Origin: Streptomyces sp. sk2.1
GTDB lineage: Bacteria; Actinomycetota; Actinomycetes; Streptomycetales; Streptomycetaceae
Direction of reading: 5' to 3'
Length of the DNA stretch: 36,015 nucleotides
NCBI RefSeq assembly: GCF_008120935.1
Contig: NZ_RDBO01000077.1
Span: 1,316,672 to 1,352,686, forward strand
This document shows, in pieces, positions 25,610 to 33,863 of this stretch. Numbering within the stretch: position 1 is the first letter of the stretch; each line of letters starts with the position of its first letter. The translations under genes and the position numbers were made by a program. The notes beneath the pieces were generated by a model. That model searched no databases. It was given only the letters and a program-made list of their open reading frames with translations, and was not told the DNA's origin.

Positions 25610-25893
25610 GCTGTACGTACGATTGTGCGTATGCGCGCATGCACGGGAAGTGACGGATCTCCGTACGACCGGCATGCCAAGCTGAGCCGAATCTCAGTAA
25701 CCTGGTCGGAGAACGACCTGAAGACGAGCGAGAAGCAGACCTCCCCGCCGCCGGTCCTCGGTAGTGGCCCCCGGACACATCGACCCGGGTGCTTCGATCG
25801 AAGACCGGCCCGCCGATGGAGGGCTTCTCCGCTACCGTCCCCCGCCACACGGGCGTGGGGGCGCGAAGACGATATGTAACGGAGAAAACGCTA

Positions 25894-28107
25894 GTGGAGA
25901 ACGAGACCCACTACGCCGAGGCCGTCATCGACAACGGCACCTTCGGCACCCGCACCATCCGCTTCGAGACGGGCCGCCTGGCCAAGCAGGCCGCCGGCTC
26001 CGCCGTCGCGTACCTGGACGACGACACCATGGTGCTGTCGGCCACCACCGCCTCCAAGAAGCCCAAGGACCAGCTCGACTTCTTCCCCCTCACGGTGGAC
26101 GTCGAGGAGCGGCAGTACGCCGCCGGCAAGATCCCCGGCTCCTTCTTCCGTCGTGAGGGCCGCCCCTCCGAGGACGCGATCCTCACCTGCCGCCTGATCG
26201 ACCGCCCGCTGCGCCCCTCCTTCAAGAAGGGCCTGCGCAACGAGATCCAGATCGTCGAGACGATCATGGCGCTCAACCCCGACCACCTGTACGACGTGGT
26301 CGCGATCAACGCCGCCTCCTGCTCCACGCAGCTGGCCGGCCTGCCCTTCTCCGGCCCCGTCGGCGGCACCCGTGTCGCCCTGATCAAGGGCCAGTGGGTC
26401 GCCTTCCCGACGCACACCGAGCTCGAGGACGCCGTCTTCGACATGGTCGTCGCCGGTCGCGTCCTGGAGGACGGCGACGTCGCGATCATGATGGTCGAGG
26501 CCGAGGCCACCGAGCGGACCATCCAGCTCGTCAAGGACGGCGCCGAGGCCCCGACCGAAGAGGTCGTCGCCGCCGGCCTGGAGGCCGCGAAGCCGTTCAT
26601 CAAGGTCCTCTGCAAGGCCCAGTCGGACCTCGCCGCCAAGGCCGCCAAGCCCACCGGCGAGTTCCCGGTCTTCCTGGACTACCAGGACGACGTCTTCGAG
26701 GCGCTCGCCGCCGCCGTGACGTCCGAGCTGGCCCAGGCGCTCACCATCGCCGGCAAGCAGGACCGCGAGACCGAGCTCGACCGCGTCAAGGAGATCGCCG
26801 CCGAGAAGCTCCTCCCGGCCTTCGAGGGCCGCGAGAAGGAGATCTCCGCCGCGTACCGCGCGCTGACCAAGAAGCTGGTCCGCGAGCGCGTCATCAAGGA
26901 CAAGGTCCGCATCGACGGCCGCGGCGTCACGGACATCCGTACGCTCGCCGCCGAGGTCGAGGCCATCCCGCGGGTGCACGGTTCGGCGCTGTTCGAGCGT
27001 GGCGAGACCCAGATCCTGGGCGTCACCACCCTCAACATGCTCCGCATGGAGCAGCAGCTGGACACCCTCTCCCCGGTGACCCGCAAGCGCTACATGCACA
27101 ACTACAACTTCCCGCCGTACTCCGTCGGTGAGACCGGCCGCGTGGGCTCGCCCAAGCGCCGCGAGATCGGCCACGGCGCGCTCGCCGAGCGCGCCATCGT
27201 GCCGGTGCTGCCGACGCGCGAGGAGTTCCCCTACGCGATCCGCCAGGTCTCCGAGGCGCTGGGCTCCAACGGCTCGACGTCCATGGGCTCGGTCTGCGCC
27301 TCCACCATGTCGCTGCTGAACGCCGGTGTGCCGCTCAAGGCCGCCGTCGCCGGCATCGCCATGGGCCTGATCTCCCAGGAGATCGACGGCAAGACCCACT
27401 ACGTCGCCCTCACCGACATCCTCGGTGCGGAGGACGCCTTCGGCGACATGGACTTCAAGGTCGCCGGCACCAAGCAGTTCGTCACCGCGCTCCAGCTCGA
27501 CACCAAGCTCGACGGCATCCCCGCCTCGGTCCTGGCCGCCGCGCTGAAGCAGGCCCGCGACGCCCGCCTCCACATCCTCGACGTGATGAACGAGGCCATC
27601 GACGTCCCGGACGAGATGTCCCCGAACGCCCCGCGGATCATCACCGTCAAGATCCCGGTGGACAAGATCGGTGAGGTCATCGGCCCCAAGGGCAAGATGA
27701 TCAACCAGATCCAGGAGGACACCGGCGCCGACATCACGATCGAGGACGACGGCACCATCTACATCGGTGCCGCCGACGGACCGGCCGCCGAGGCCGCCCG
27801 CGCCACGATCAACTCGATCGCCAACCCGACCATGCCCGAGGTCGGCGAGCGCTACCTGGGTACGGTCGTCAAGACCACCACCTTCGGTGCCTTCGTCTCC
27901 CTCATGCCGGGCAAGGACGGCCTGCTGCACATCTCGCAGATCCGCAAGCTCGCCGGTGGCAAGCGCGTGGAGAACGTCGAGGACGTGCTCGGTGTCGGCA
28001 CCAAGGTCCAGGTCGAGATCGCCGAGATCGACTCCCGCGGCAAGCTCTCCCTGATCCCGGTCATCGAGGGTGAAGAGGACGAGAAGAAGGACGACGCCGC
28101 CAAGTGA
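25894..28107 (+). CDS. pnp: Polynucleotide phosphorylase
   Basis: This 737-residue enzyme degrades RNA 3' to 5' using phosphate and in Streptomyces also makes 3' tails. Two RNase PH-like domains are joined by a helical domain. Family motifs include FFPLTVDVEERQYAAGKIPGSFFRREGR near the start and the FPYAIRQVSEALGSNGSTSMGSVC active-site region near residue 450. A KH domain (GEVIGPKGKMINQIQ) and an S1 domain (GTVVKTTTFGAFVSLMPGKDGLLH) close the protein, which ends in an acidic/Lys tail. The GTG at 25894 with GGAG ahead gives the usual length; the longer frame from 25789 runs through the leader. The stop overlaps the next start (GTGA). Confidence 0.98.
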   Translation: MENETHYAEAVIDNGTFGTRTIRFETGRLAKQAAGSAVAYLDDDTMVLSATTASKKPKDQLDFFPLTVDVEERQYAAGKIPGSFFRREGRPSEDAILTCRLIDRPLRPSFKKGLRNEIQIVETIMALNPDHLYDVVAINAASCSTQLAGLPFSGPVGGTRVALIKGQWVAFPTHTELEDAVFDMVVAGRVLEDGDVAIMMVEAEATERTIQLVKDGAEAPTEEVVAAGLEAAKPFIKVLCKAQSDLAAKAAKPTGEFPVFLDYQDDVFEALAAAVTSELAQALTIAGKQDRETELDRVKEIAAEKLLPAFEGREKEISAAYRALTKKLVRERVIKDKVRIDGRGVTDIRTLAAEVEAIPRVHGSALFERGETQILGVTTLNMLRMEQQLDTLSPVTRKRYMHNYNFPPYSVGETGRVGSPKRREIGHGALAERAIVPVLPTREEFPYAIRQVSEALGSNGSTSMGSVCASTMSLLNAGVPLKAAVAGIAMGLISQEIDGKTHYVALTDILGAEDAFGDMDFKVAGTKQFVTALQLDTKLDGIPASVLAAALKQARDARLHILDVMNEAIDVPDEMSPNAPRIITVKIPVDKIGEVIGPKGKMINQIQEDTGADITIEDDGTIYIGAADGPAAEAARATINSIANPTMPEVGERYLGTVVKTTTFGAFVSLMPGKDGLLHISQIRKLAGGKRVENVEDVLGVGTKVQVEIAEIDSRGKLSLIPVIEGEEDEKKDDAAK

Positions 28108-29483
28108 CGTCCCGTAGTTCCGTGACGACGGCCCGTGCCTCCTCGAAGGCGCGGGCCGTCGCCCGTACCCAAACGCTTCTCAAGGGCAGCAACGGCATCG
28201 GTACGGTCCGCCGCACCGTCCTGCCCGGCGGTCTGCGGGTCGTCACCGAGACCCTGCCCTCCGTACGCTCCGCCACCTTCGGCATCTGGGTCAACGTCGG
28301 CTCGCGCGACGAGACCCCGACCCTGAACGGCGCGACGCACTACCTCGAACACCTCCTCTTCAAGGGCACCGCCAGGCGCAGCGCCCTCGACATCTCCGCC
28401 GCGATCGACGCGGTCGGCGGCGAGATGAACGCCTTCACGGCGAAGGAGTACACCTGCTACTACGCGCGGGTCCTGGACACCGACCTGCCGCTGGCCATCG
28501 ACGTCGTCTGCGACATGCTGACCGGCTCGCTGATCGCCCCCGAGGACGTGGACGCCGAGCGCGGCGTCATCCTCGAGGAGATCGCGATGACGGAGGACGA
28601 CCCGGGCGACTGCGTGCACGACCTGTTCGCGCACACCATGCTCGGCGACACCCCCCTCGGCCGCCCCGTCCTCGGCACCGTCGACACCATCAACGCGCTC
28701 GACCGCGGCCGGATCGCCCGCTTCTACAAGAAGCACTACGACCCCACCCATCTGGTCGTCGCAGCCGCGGGCAACATCGACCACGCCACGGTCGTGCGCC
28801 AGGTCCGCAAGGCGTTCGACCGGGCGGGCGCGCTGTCCCGCACCGACGCCGTCCCGGTCGCCCCGCGCGCCGGCTCCCGCTCCCTGCGCACCGCGGGCCG
28901 GGTGGAGCTGCTGAACCGCAAGACCGAACAGGCCCACGTCGTCCTCGGCGTGCCCGGCCTGGCCCGCACCGACGACCGGCGCTGGGCCCTCGGGGTGCTC
29001 AGCACGGCCCTCGGCGGAGGCATGAGCTCACGCCTCTTCCAGGAGGTACGGGAGAAGCGCGGCCTCGCCTACAGCGTCTACTCGTACACCTCGGGCTTCG
29101 CCGACTGCGGCCTGTTCGGCGTGTACGCGGGCTGCCGGCCCAGCCAGGTCCACGACGTCCTCAAGATCTGCCGGGACGAACTCGACCGGGTAGCGTCCGA
29201 AGGACTGAGCGACGAGGAGATCGGCCGCGCCATCGGCCAGCTCTCCGGCTCCACGGTCCTCGGCCTGGAGGACACCGGAGCGCTGATGAACCGCATCGGC
29301 AAGAGCGAACTGTGCTGGGGCGACCAGATGTCGGTCGACGACATGCTGGCCCGGATGGCGCAGGTCACTCCCGACGACGTGCGCGAGGTCGCGGGCGAGG
29401 TCCTCGGACACCGCCCCTCGCTCTCCGTCATCGGCCCGCTCAAGGACAAGCAGGCCGACCGCCTCGACGAAGCGGTCTCCTGA
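28104..29483 (+). CDS. M16 family zinc metallopeptidase
   Basis: This 459-residue insulinase/processing-peptidase-like protease has the inverted zinc motif His79-x-x-Glu-His83 (HYLEH) and the third ligand Glu159 in the VILEEIAM segment, 76 residues on as expected. The second-domain motif GGGMSSRLFQEVREKRGLAYSVYS is complete. No signal peptide is visible, so it is probably cytoplasmic. The GTG start overlaps the pnp stop, implying coupled translation. The pnp-M16-dapB order is common in actinobacteria. The natural substrate is unknown. The first 30 residues are basic and poorly structured, so a later start is possible, although the overlap favours this one. Confidence 0.93.
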   Translation: MTSRSSVTTARASSKARAVARTQTLLKGSNGIGTVRRTVLPGGLRVVTETLPSVRSATFGIWVNVGSRDETPTLNGATHYLEHLLFKGTARRSALDISAAIDAVGGEMNAFTAKEYTCYYARVLDTDLPLAIDVVCDMLTGSLIAPEDVDAERGVILEEIAMTEDDPGDCVHDLFAHTMLGDTPLGRPVLGTVDTINALDRGRIARFYKKHYDPTHLVVAAAGNIDHATVVRQVRKAFDRAGALSRTDAVPVAPRAGSRSLRTAGRVELLNRKTEQAHVVLGVPGLARTDDRRWALGVLSTALGGGMSSRLFQEVREKRGLAYSVYSYTSGFADCGLFGVYAGCRPSQVHDVLKICRDELDRVASEGLSDEEIGRAIGQLSGSTVLGLEDTGALMNRIGKSELCWGDQMSVDDMLARMAQVTPDDVREVAGEVLGHRPSLSVIGPLKDKQADRLDEAVS

Positions 29484-29508
29484 CCCCCACCCGTAAGGAA
29501 GCAGAGCA

Positions 29509-30261
29509 ATGAGCAAGCTGCGCGTGGCCGTTCTCGGCGCCCAGGGCCGCATCGGGTCCGAGGCGGTACGAGCCGTCGAGACCGCCGACGACATGGAGCT
29601 GGTGGCCGCCCTCGGCCGCGGGGACAAGCTGGAGACCCTCGCGGAATCCGACGCCCAGGTCGCTGTCGAGCTCACCACCCCCGCATCGGTGATGGGCAAC
29701 CTCGACTTCTGCGTCCGGCACGGCATCCACGCCGTCGTCGGCACCACGGGCTGGACCGACGAACGGCTCGCGCAGCTGAACACCTGGCTCTCCGGCTCCC
29801 CGGAGACCGGTGTGCTCATCGCGCCGAACTTCTCCATCGGCGCCGTCCTCACCATGAAGTTCGCGGAACGGGCCGCCCGCTACTTCGAGTCCGTCGAGGT
29901 CGTCGAACTGCACCATCCCAACAAGGTCGACGCCCCCTCGGGCACCGCCACCCGCACCGCGCAGCTGATCGCCGAGGCCCGTCGGAAGGCCGGCCTCGGC
30001 GACCAGCCGGACGCCACCACCACAGCCCTGGACGGCGCCCGAGGCGCGGACGTCGACGGCGTCCCGGTGCACGCGGTACGACTCCGGGGCCTGCTCGCCC
30101 ACCAGGAGGTGCTGCTCGGCGGCGAGGGCGAGACGCTCACCATCCGCCACGACTCGCTGCACCACAGCAGCTTCATGCCGGGCATCCTGCTCGGCGTCCG
30201 CCGCGTGGTGACCACTCCCGGCCTCACGTTCGGCCTGGAAAACTTCCTCGACCTGAACTGA
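29509..30261 (+). CDS. dapB: 4-hydroxy-tetrahydrodipicolinate reductase
   Basis: This 250-residue enzyme reduces 4-hydroxy-tetrahydrodipicolinate with NAD(P)H in the diaminopimelate/lysine pathway, which feeds peptidoglycan synthesis. Visible motifs are the nucleotide loop GAQGRIG (10-16), VVGTTGW (77-82), APNFSIG and the substrate-binding ELHHPNKVDAPSGT (133-146). The ATG at 29509 has AAGGAAG ahead of it. It follows the M16 gene by 25 bases, and its pathway partner dapA lies about 2.6 kb downstream. Confidence 0.97.
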   Translation: MSKLRVAVLGAQGRIGSEAVRAVETADDMELVAALGRGDKLETLAESDAQVAVELTTPASVMGNLDFCVRHGIHAVVGTTGWTDERLAQLNTWLSGSPETGVLIAPNFSIGAVLTMKFAERAARYFESVEVVELHHPNKVDAPSGTATRTAQLIAEARRKAGLGDQPDATTTALDGARGADVDGVPVHAVRLRGLLAHQEVLLGGEGETLTIRHDSLHHSSFMPGILLGVRRVVTTPGLTFGLENFLDLN

Positions 30262-30273
30262 CTGAGCCCTGCC

Positions 30274-30732
30274 ATGCGCGCAAAGATCACTTACTTCGTC
30301 ACCGCCGCCGTCCTGGTCTTCTACTTCGTCCTGGTCGGCAGCCGCGGCGTGATGCTCATCGAGCACGGCACCCTGCTGACGGTCGCCTTCGGGGTCGCGG
30401 TGCTGATCCTGCCGGTGATCGGGGTCTGGTTCCTCTGGAAGAACACCCAGTTCGTGGCGCGGGCCAACGCGCTGGCGGCGGAACTCGACGCGGAGGGCGG
30501 CCTGCCGGTCGACGAGCTGGTCCGGACGCCGTCCGGCCGGATCGACCGCGACTCGGCCGACGCCGTCTTCACCCGCCGCCGCGAGGAGACCGAGGACGCC
30601 CCGGACGACTGGCGCTGCTGGTTCCGCCTGGCCGTCGCGTACCAGGACGCCAGGGACACCCCGCGGGCCCGTAAGGCCATGCAGCGGGCGATCGCCCTGC
30701 ACGCCGGATCCGCCGGGACCGGCACGTCCTGA
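30274..30732 (+). CDS. Small membrane protein with a TPR-like C-terminal segment
   Basis: This 152-residue protein has two N-terminal membrane helices (about 7-25 and 33-55), then a soluble tail. The tail segment WRCWFRLAVAYQDARDTPRARKAMQRAI looks like a single tetratricopeptide-type helix pair. It starts 12 bases after dapB with a weak ribosome-binding site, so it is probably translated from the same transcript. Its function is unknown. The conserved position beside dapB suggests a housekeeping role, but that is inference. Confidence 0.85.
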   Translation: MRAKITYFVTAAVLVFYFVLVGSRGVMLIEHGTLLTVAFGVAVLILPVIGVWFLWKNTQFVARANALAAELDAEGGLPVDELVRTPSGRIDRDSADAVFTRRREETEDAPDDWRCWFRLAVAYQDARDTPRARKAMQRAIALHAGSAGTGTS

Positions 30733-30745
30733 CCGGCGTTCCGGC

Positions 30746-30787
30746 CGACCCCGACCCCGACCCTGGCCCCGGGCCCGGGCCCGGCCG
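30746..30787. repeat. Short GC-only repeats
   Basis: A run of CCGACC-type hexamers passes into GGGCCC repeats. It lies between the small membrane protein gene and the convergent terminator. No coding or clear regulatory meaning is seen. Confidence 0.5.
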
Positions 30788-30817
30788 CACCGTGGACGCG
30801 GAGCGGATGCGAAAAGA

Positions 30818-30855
30818 CCGAAGCCGTCCGGAGAACAGTTCCCGGACGGCTTCGG
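30818..30855. terminator. Bidirectional terminator between convergent genes
   Basis: A perfect 14-bp stem (30818-30831 with 30842-30855) and a 10-base loop lie between the plus-strand dapB-linked gene and the minus-strand PH-domain-like gene. It can end transcripts from both sides. Confidence 0.85.
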
Positions 30856-30873
30856 CCTCGGTACACCCCCGTG

Positions 30874-31425
30874 TCAGACCCGGCGGTACTCGTCCCCCCA
30901 CGCCTCCAGGGTGTCCGCCGCCCGGTCGAATGCCTCTTCCCGGGTCAGGAAGTCCGCGTTGTTGTCGGTGAGCAGCGGTTCCACCGACCCGCCCCCCTGA
31001 CGCACGAGGATCAGCGCCTGACCCTGCACCGTGCGCGGGAACCCGAGCCACCGCACCGGCTGCTGCACCGTGCGGATCGCGGTGATCCGGTTCCACGGCA
31101 CGGTCGTCGTCGAGAGGAAACCCACCCGGCGCACGCCGTGCCGGCTCACCCAGGCACCCATCCGGAGCAGCCGCAGGGCACAGGCGATGATCGCGAGAGC
31201 CACCCCCAGGCACACGACGGTGCCCGGCAGCGCCCCGGCGAACGCGATGATCATCCCGGCCAGCAGCACGAAGGACGCGAGCAGCAACAGGCCCGCTCCG
31301 GCCGCGACCCGCCAGGGGCCGGGACGGTACGGGCGCCGCCAACTGTCGTGGTCGTCGAACGGAAGCGCGGTGTCCTCAGCGCTCGCGTCAAACGCGCGGT
31401 CGGCCGTCAGGAAGGGCAGGGGCAC
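30874..31425 (-). CDS. PH-domain-like membrane protein
   Basis: This 183-residue protein has an acidic N-terminus, two membrane helices (about 38-60 and 65-85) and a soluble beta-rich half (GVRRVGFLSTTTVPWNRITAIRTVQQP). That half matches the bacterial PH-like domain pattern, in which a VPW segment follows the first strands. It starts at GTG 31425 with GAGGAT ahead. The 79-residue gene lies upstream on the same strand, 93 bases away. The cellular role is unknown; the domain call is moderately sure. Confidence 0.82.
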   Translation of the reverse strand: MPLPFLTADRAFDASAEDTALPFDDHDSWRRPYRPGPWRVAAGAGLLLLASFVLLAGMIIAFAGALPGTVVCLGVALAIIACALRLLRMGAWVSRHGVRRVGFLSTTTVPWNRITAIRTVQQPVRWLGFPRTVQGQALILVRQGGGSVEPLLTDNNADFLTREEAFDRAADTLEAWGDEYRRV

Positions 31426-31518
31426 GACTGATCCTCACTCACAAGCACGCTCGATTGCTGTGCCCGGTGAGGCTACCGAGGAGGCCATGACCCGACCACC
31501 CCAGGGGGCCCGTACGGG

Positions 31519-31758
31519 TCAGCGCCCGTCGGAGGCCTCGGTCTGCTCGGCGTGCGAGGGGCTCTGGGCGGGGCTGAGCGCGGGCAGGCCGAGGATCAGC
31601 GAGCCGACCAGACCGGCGACGATCGTCAGCCCGACGAGGGACCGGCCGGCCAGCTGGGAGACGCTGGCGCGCTCCCGCGGGGGCGGGGTGACATTGCTGC
31701 GGAATCGGTCGGCCTCGGCCACGAACGAGAACGGGACGGATTCACGCCGGCGGAACAT
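31519..31758 (-). CDS. 79-residue single-pass membrane protein
   Basis: The ATG at 31758 has a good AAGGAGAG box nine bases ahead, which supports this short gene although a spurious longer frame passes through it. The N-terminus is basic (FRRRESVPFSF), the middle is polar, and residues about 43-64 form one hydrophobic helix (SLVGLTIVAGLVGSLILGL). The C-terminal tail is Ser/Glu-rich. No family is recognised. It is divergent from thyX and probably co-transcribed with the PH-domain-like gene. Confidence 0.7.
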   Translation of the reverse strand: MFRRRESVPFSFVAEADRFRSNVTPPPRERASVSQLAGRSLVGLTIVAGLVGSLILGLPALSPAQSPSHAEQTEASDGR

Positions 31759-31899
31759 GAGGAAGCTCTCCTTGAACTCTGTTTCGGATGCTGCTACTGA
31801 GTCAGACGCACGAAAGACCCGATCGGTGCCCCGAATCGCCGAATTCGTCGAAGAAATCCCCTGACGGACCTTCCGGTCCTGCTTGTCGGTGGCGGCCCG

Positions 31900-31905
31900 T
31901 AGAGT
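31900..31905 (+). promoter_or_regulatory. Candidate thyX -10 element
   Basis: TAGAGT lies 40 bases upstream of the thyX GTG and matches the Streptomyces vegetative -10. No good -35 is seen at the usual distance. Confidence 0.4.
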
Positions 31906-31944
31906 GGGCGCCGCCCGAGCGACGCAACTGGAAGGACCCCGCCG

Positions 31945-32682
31945 GTGACCGAGACCCCCGAGCCCGCAAAGCCCAGCTTCCGCAGCGACGTCACCGTCGA
32001 GCTGGTGAAACACGCGGCGGGCGACTCCGACGTCCTGTTCGCCGCCCGCGTGTCCACGGCCGGCGAGCAGTCCCTGGAGGAGGTCACCAAGGACCCCGAG
32101 CGTTCCAGGGGCCTCATCAACTTCCTGATGCGCGACCGGCACGGCAGCCCGTTCGAGCACAACTCGATGACCTTCTTCATCAGCGCCCCGATCTTCGTGT
32201 TCCGCGAGTTCATGCGGCACCGCGTCGGCTGGTCGTACAACGAGGAGTCGGGCCGCTACCGGGAGCTCCAGCCGGTCTTCTACGTCCCGGACGCGTCCCG
32301 CAAGCTGGTCCAGCAGGGCCGCCCCGGCAAGTACGAGTTCGTCGAGGGCACCCCGGCCCAGCAGGAGCTCACCGGCCGCGTCATGGAGGACTCGTACCGC
32401 CGGGCGTACGAGGCGTACCAGGAGATGCTCGACGCGGGGGTGGCCCGTGAGGTGGCCCGCTCGGTGCTTCCCGTCGGCCTCTTCTCCTCGATGTACGCCA
32501 CGTGCAACGCCCGCTCGCTGATGCACTTCCTCGGCCTGCGCACCCAGCACGAGCTGGCGAAGGTGCCGTCCTTCCCGCAGCGGGAGATCGAGATGGTCGG
32601 CCAGCAGATGGAGGAGCACTGGGCCCGGCTGATGCCGCTCACCCATGCAGCCTTCAACAAAAACGGACGCGTCGCCCCGTAA
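31945..32682 (+). CDS. thyX: Flavin-dependent thymidylate synthase
   Basis: This 245-residue ThyX makes dTMP from dUMP using methylene-tetrahydrofolate and FAD. The signature RHRVGWSYNEESGRY (residues 91-105) matches the family pattern RHRxxSxNExSxRY, and a second segment, SSMYATCNARSLMHFLGLR, forms the nucleotide and flavin site. The GTG at 31945 with GGAAGG ahead is the only sensible start. It is a single-gene unit ahead of a promoter and hairpin that precede dapA. ThyX beside dapA and the RNase J gene is a conserved Streptomyces arrangement as far as I recall. Confidence 0.97.
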   Translation: MTETPEPAKPSFRSDVTVELVKHAAGDSDVLFAARVSTAGEQSLEEVTKDPERSRGLINFLMRDRHGSPFEHNSMTFFISAPIFVFREFMRHRVGWSYNEESGRYRELQPVFYVPDASRKLVQQGRPGKYEFVEGTPAQQELTGRVMEDSYRRAYEAYQEMLDAGVAREVARSVLPVGLFSSMYATCNARSLMHFLGLRTQHELAKVPSFPQREIEMVGQQMEEHWARLMPLTHAAFNKNGRVAP

Positions 32683-32694
32683 GCGGTGTCCGTA

Positions 32695-32724
32695 TTGCGA
32701 CGTTTCGTGAAGTTCATCTAGGCT
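32695..32724 (+). promoter_or_regulatory. Promoter between thyX and dapA
   Basis: TTGCGA (32695-32700), an 18-base spacer and TAGGCT (32719-32724) form a good vegetative promoter. The predicted start at about 32731 lies just ahead of a strong hairpin. Confidence 0.6.
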
Positions 32725-32735
32725 GATCAAACGGA

Positions 32736-32773
32736 CCCGGCACTGCTTGAACCCCCGAGCAGGCAGTGCCGGG
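32736..32773 (+). terminator. Hairpin in the thyX-dapA gap (terminator or leader structure)
   Basis: An 11-bp perfect stem (32736-32746 with 32763-32773) may be extended by inner TGCT/AGCA pairing. It may end thyX transcripts, but because a promoter lies directly upstream it would also be the first structure of the transcript from that promoter. Attenuation or a very short RNA is possible. Confidence 0.6.
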
Positions 32774-32834
32774 CTCCTATCGCTTGTCCCCCCGAGGGGG
32801 CATTGGGCGCTGAGCAGCGAGTAGCGTGTTACCC

Positions 32835-33734
32835 ATGGCTCCGATCTCCACTCCGCAGACCCCCTTCGGGAGGGTCCTCACCGCCATGGTCACGCCCTTC
32901 ACGGCGGACGGCGCACTCGACCTCGACGGCGCCCAGCGGCTCGCCGCCCACCTGGTGGACGCAGGCAATGACGGCCTGATCGTCAACGGCACCACCGGCG
33001 AGTCCCCGACCACCAGCGACGCGGAGAAAGACCAGCTCGTACGGGCGGTACTGGAAGCCGTGGGAGACCGGGCCCACATCGTCGCCGGCATCGGCACCAA
33101 CGACACCCGGCACAGCGTCGAACTCGCCCGCGCGGCCGAAAGTGCCGGCGCCCACGGCCTCCTCGCGGTGACGCCGTACTACAACAAGCCGCCGCAGGAG
33201 GGCCTCTTCCGCCACTTCACGGCCATCGCGGACGCCACCGGCCTGCCGGTGATGCTCTACGACATCCCCGGCCGCAGCGGTGTACCGATCAACACCGAGA
33301 CGATGGTCCGCCTCGCCGAGCACCCGCGCATCGTCGCCAACAAGGACGCCAAGGGCGACCTCGGCCGCGCGAGCTGGGCGATCTCCCGCTCCGGACTCGC
33401 CTGGTACTCCGGCGACGACATGCTGAACCTGCCGCTGCTCTCGGTCGGCGCAGTCGGCTTCGTCTCCGTCGTCGGCCACGTCGTCACCCCCGACCTGCGC
33501 GCCCTCATCGAGGCATACCTCGGCGGCGACGTCCAGAAGGCCACGGAGATCCACCAGAAGCTCCTGCCCGTCTTCACCGGCATGTTCCGCACCCAGGGCG
33601 TGATCACGACCAAGGCCGCGCTGGCTCTCCAGGGCCTCCCCGCAGGCCCGCTGCGCCTCCCCCTGGTCGAGCTCACCGAGCAGGAAACGGCCCAGCTCAA
33701 GATCGATCTCGCGGCCGGCGGGGTAGAGCTCTAA
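32835..33734 (+). CDS. dapA: 4-hydroxy-tetrahydrodipicolinate synthase
   Basis: This 299-residue enzyme condenses pyruvate with aspartate semialdehyde, the first committed step of the diaminopimelate/lysine branch. Motifs: GTTGE (52-56), TPYYNKP (113-119), LYDIPGRSG with Tyr142, and the Schiff-base Lys170 in IVANKDAKGD. I prefer ATG 32835 over GTG 32826 because it gives the usual N-terminus (PFGRVLTAMVTPF). No clear ribosome-binding site precedes it. A TAGCGT lies 8 bases upstream of the ATG, so a leaderless messenger is possible but unproven. Other members of this aldolase family share the fold, but with dapB nearby the DapA role is very likely. Confidence 0.96.
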   Translation: MAPISTPQTPFGRVLTAMVTPFTADGALDLDGAQRLAAHLVDAGNDGLIVNGTTGESPTTSDAEKDQLVRAVLEAVGDRAHIVAGIGTNDTRHSVELARAAESAGAHGLLAVTPYYNKPPQEGLFRHFTAIADATGLPVMLYDIPGRSGVPINTETMVRLAEHPRIVANKDAKGDLGRASWAISRSGLAWYSGDDMLNLPLLSVGAVGFVSVVGHVVTPDLRALIEAYLGGDVQKATEIHQKLLPVFTGMFRTQGVITTKAALALQGLPAGPLRLPLVELTEQETAQLKIDLAAGGVEL

Positions 33735-33813
33735 ATACAGACTTCACAACTGAATACGCGAAGAACACTCGCAAGAGCGAAAAAACAGACAACAGCAAGT
33801 GCACGAATGACAT

Positions 33814-33846
33814 GCGCGCCACGTGCCCAAGCGGTACGTGGCGCGC
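33814..33846 (+). promoter_or_regulatory. Perfect hairpin in the RNase J leader
   Basis: GCGCGCCACGT (33814-33824) pairs exactly with ACGTGGCGCGC (33836-33846) around an 11-base loop. It ends 5 bases before the AAGGAG box that serves the TTG start of the RNase J gene. It could act as a dapA terminator, a translational control element or a processing site. Confidence 0.6.
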
Positions 33847-33863
33847 GTGGTAAGGAGAGTCTT

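Noticed and set aside
25789..25893. Longer start for pnp
   Set aside because: The extra N-terminus is not like PNPase and runs through the leader; GTG 25894 has a ribosome-binding site.
25891..27930. A 679-residue minus-strand open frame opposite pnp
   Set aside because: It is a shadow of pnp. The composition is repetitive Gly/Asp/Leu/Val and no start signal or domain is seen.
32820..32835. Leaderless dapA transcript from a TAGCGT just before the ATG
   Set aside because: Spacing of the -10 is plausible but no -35 is seen, and a better promoter lies about 100 bases upstream. Left as a possibility only.
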